Source of the DNA: JAENVT01 sp031370825
GTDB lineage: Bacteria; Actinomycetota; Acidimicrobiia; Acidimicrobiales; Ilumatobacteraceae
DNA: 13,628 bases
Direction: 5' to 3'
Assembly: GCA_031370825.1 (NCBI GenBank)
Contig: JANMRB010000039.1
Location: 1 to 13,628, forward strand
Part shown: positions 12,162 through 13,628 of the stretch, piece by piece
How positions within the stretch are numbered: the first letter of the stretch is position 1
Layout: each line of letters begins with the position of its first letter
Position numbers and translations under genes: made by a program
Notes under the pieces: generated by a model
The model's input: only the letters and a program-made list of their open reading frames with translations
Told to the model about the DNA's origin: nothing
Databases searched by the model: none

Positions 12162-13628
12162 ATGGGATCGATCCAGGTCAGCCATGTTGGATGGCGGCGT
12201 CCGGGAGGCGCTGAGCTGCTGCGCGACGTCAACTTCAACGTCGGCAACGGCGACCGCGTCGCGCTGGTGGGTGCAAACGGCGTGGGCAAGACCACGCTGC
12301 TTCGGTTGATCTCGGGAGAGGCCTCGGCGACCAGCGGAACCATCTCCGTCGATGGACGGCTCGGCGTGATGCGCCAACTCGTCGGCGACACCGACCTGAC
12401 GGTGCGCGATCTGATGGTCTCGCTGGCCCCGCAACGTCTGCAGGATGCCGCGGCTCGCCTGGACGGCGCCGAATCAGCCGCAGCCGATGATCCCATGCGG
12501 TATGCCACTGCCCTGGCCGAGTGGGGTGACGCCGGTGGATACGAGGCCGAGGTGTTCTGGGATGCGTGCTGCACCAAAGCGATCGGTGAACCATTCGCCG
12601 ACCTCGAACGCCGCCCGTTGCGCACTTTCAGCGGCGGCGAGCAGAAGCGCTTGGCGCTCGAGGCATTGTTGCGCAGCGACTACGACGTGTTGCTACTCGA
12701 CGAGCCCGACAACTTCCTCGACGTGCCGGGCAAACGGTGGTTGGAGTCCGAGCTGCGCGCCAGCCGCAAGACGATGTTGTTCGTCAGCCACGATCGTGAG
12801 CTGCTGGCTGCATCCGCGACCAAGATCGTCACCGTCGAAGCCAGCGGAGCGTGGACGCATGGAAGTGGGTTCGCGGGTTATCACGAAGCGCGCCAGGCGC
12901 GCCTCGAGAACCGTGAACACGCATTGGCCCTCTTCGAGGACGAACGCAAGCGGCTCGAAGAGATGGCGATCGAGATGCGCCAACGAGCCAAGATCAGCGA
13001 CAAGTTCGCCCCACGGCTCAAGGCCGCGGAGAGTCGCCTGCGGCAGTTCCTCGAACGCAACGAAGCACCCAAGCTCGTGCGCGAGCAACGAATCGACATG
13101 CGACTCGGAGGCGCTCGAACGGGCAAGCGTGCGCTAGCCGTACGACAGCTGGAACTTCACGGCCTGACAGATCCCTTCGACCTCGAGCTTTGGTACGGCG
13201 AGCGCGTCGCCGTGCTGGGCGGCAACGGCGCAGGCAAGAGCCACTTCCTACGCGTGCTCGGCGGCGACACGTCCGTGCCACACAGCGGCGAGGTTCGCCT
13301 TGGAGCCGGCGTCGTGCCGGGCCTGTTCAACCAGACGCACGAGCATCCGGAGTGGAGCGGCCGAACGCTTCTGAAGATCCTCCACGACAACGACGTCGTT
13401 CGCGGCCCGGCCATGGGCATGCTGCGGCGCTACGAGATGCAGGGCTGCGCCGAACAGAACTTCGACACGTTGAGCGGCGGGCAGCAAGCCCGCTTCCAGA
13501 TCCTGCTCCTCGAGCTCAGCGGTGCGACCTTGCTGCTGCTCGACGAGCCCACCGACAACCTCGATCTTGTGTCAGCCGAGGCATTGGAGGCAGGCCTCAC
13601 CGAATTTCAGGGCACGGTCATCGCCGTG
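12162..13628 (+). CDS. ABC-F family ATPase, C-terminus cut by window edge
   Basis: 489 codons are visible, nearly the whole of two fused nucleotide-binding domains; no membrane segments occur. ABC-F proteins act on the ribosome, either relieving stalls or protecting it from antibiotics. NBD1 has Walker A GANGVGKTT (37-45), signature TFSGGEQKRLAL (155-166) and Walker B LLLDEPDNFLD (177-187), with switch histidine in FVSHDRE (207-213). A charged helical linker, about 241-320, is the expected P-site/tRNA-interaction region. NBD2 has Walker A GGNGAGKSHFL (353-363), signature LSGGQQARF (437-445) and Walker B LLLLDEPTDNLDL (457-469). NBD1 reads DEPDNFLD where EttA-type proteins have DEPTNHLD, and the NBD2 Walker A ends Ser-His. 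Only the end of NBD2 is missing. Whether it is housekeeping or resistance-type cannot be decided here. Confidence 0.93.
   Translation, partial: MGSIQVSHVGWRRPGGAELLRDVNFNVGNGDRVALVGANGVGKTTLLRLISGEASATSGTISVDGRLGVMRQLVGDTDLTVRDLMVSLAPQRLQDAAARLDGAESAAADDPMRYATALAEWGDAGGYEAEVFWDACCTKAIGEPFADLERRPLRTFSGGEQKRLALEALLRSDYDVLLLDEPDNFLDVPGKRWLESELRASRKTMLFVSHDRELLAASATKIVTVEASGAWTHGSGFAGYHEARQARLENREHALALFEDERKRLEEMAIEMRQRAKISDKFAPRLKAAESRLRQFLERNEAPKLVREQRIDMRLGGARTGKRALAVRQLELHGLTDPFDLELWYGERVAVLGGNGAGKSHFLRVLGGDTSVPHSGEVRLGAGVVPGLFNQTHEHPEWSGRTLLKILHDNDVVRGPAMGMLRRYEMQGCAEQNFDTLSGGQQARFQILLLELSGATLLLLDEPTDNLDLVSAEALEAGLTEFQGTVIAV

Noticed and set aside
12101..12625. N-terminal extension of the methionine aminopeptidase
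   Set aside because: It is antisense to NBD1 of the ABC-F protein. The SEC-C motif belongs at the N-terminus, which fits ATG 12100.

Overview
The window is GC-rich, almost entirely coding, and reads like the chromosome of an actinobacterium. Supporting signs are frequent GTG starts, a type I pantothenate kinase with M. tuberculosis-like length, a SEC-C-tagged methionine aminopeptidase, a WXG100 protein, and many start codons preceded closely by a TANNNT -10 hexamer instead of a Shine-Dalgarno sequence. Acidimicrobiia would fit, but that is an inference from gene content and style. No IS element, integrase, phage gene, CRISPR array, rRNA or tRNA was found.

Layout: a class III CoA-transferase (minus, cut by the left edge) diverges from a large GH38 alpha-mannosidase of the MAN2C1 type (799-3822). 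The mannosidase meets an M20 amidohydrolase (minus) tail to tail with 12 bp between them. The M20 gene diverges from a Nudix hydrolase (5073-5564). A 422-bp stretch with no recognisable gene but several GC-rich inverted repeats follows. Then comes a plus-strand block: a solitary WXG100 protein with a strong ribosome binding site, a small predicted thiamine-binding (YkoF/DUF77-like) protein, an overlapping DauR-type HTH regulator, a 12-codon mini-ORF and a HAD phosphatase. The last four are linked by overlapping stop/start codons.

The HAD gene converges on coaA (minus), which diverges over only 24 bp from a solitary N6-adenine DNA methyltransferase. The methyltransferase overlaps the 3' end of a MATE transporter by 71 bp, tail to tail. 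The MATE gene lies downstream of a SEC-C/methionine aminopeptidase gene (map), probably as one operon. Across a 61-bp divergent region lies an ABC-F ATPase that runs off the right edge.

How the genes work together: most of the content is core or housekeeping metabolism (CoA synthesis, N-terminal Met removal, nucleotide clean-up, translation-associated ATPase, efflux) rather than one dedicated system. The parts most worth a second look are the coupled thiamine-binding-like/HTH/mini-ORF/HAD operon, the repeated leaderless promoter architecture with overlapping divergent -10 boxes, the lone DNA methyltransferase, the lone WXG100 protein, and the structured intergenic stretch at 5565-5986.
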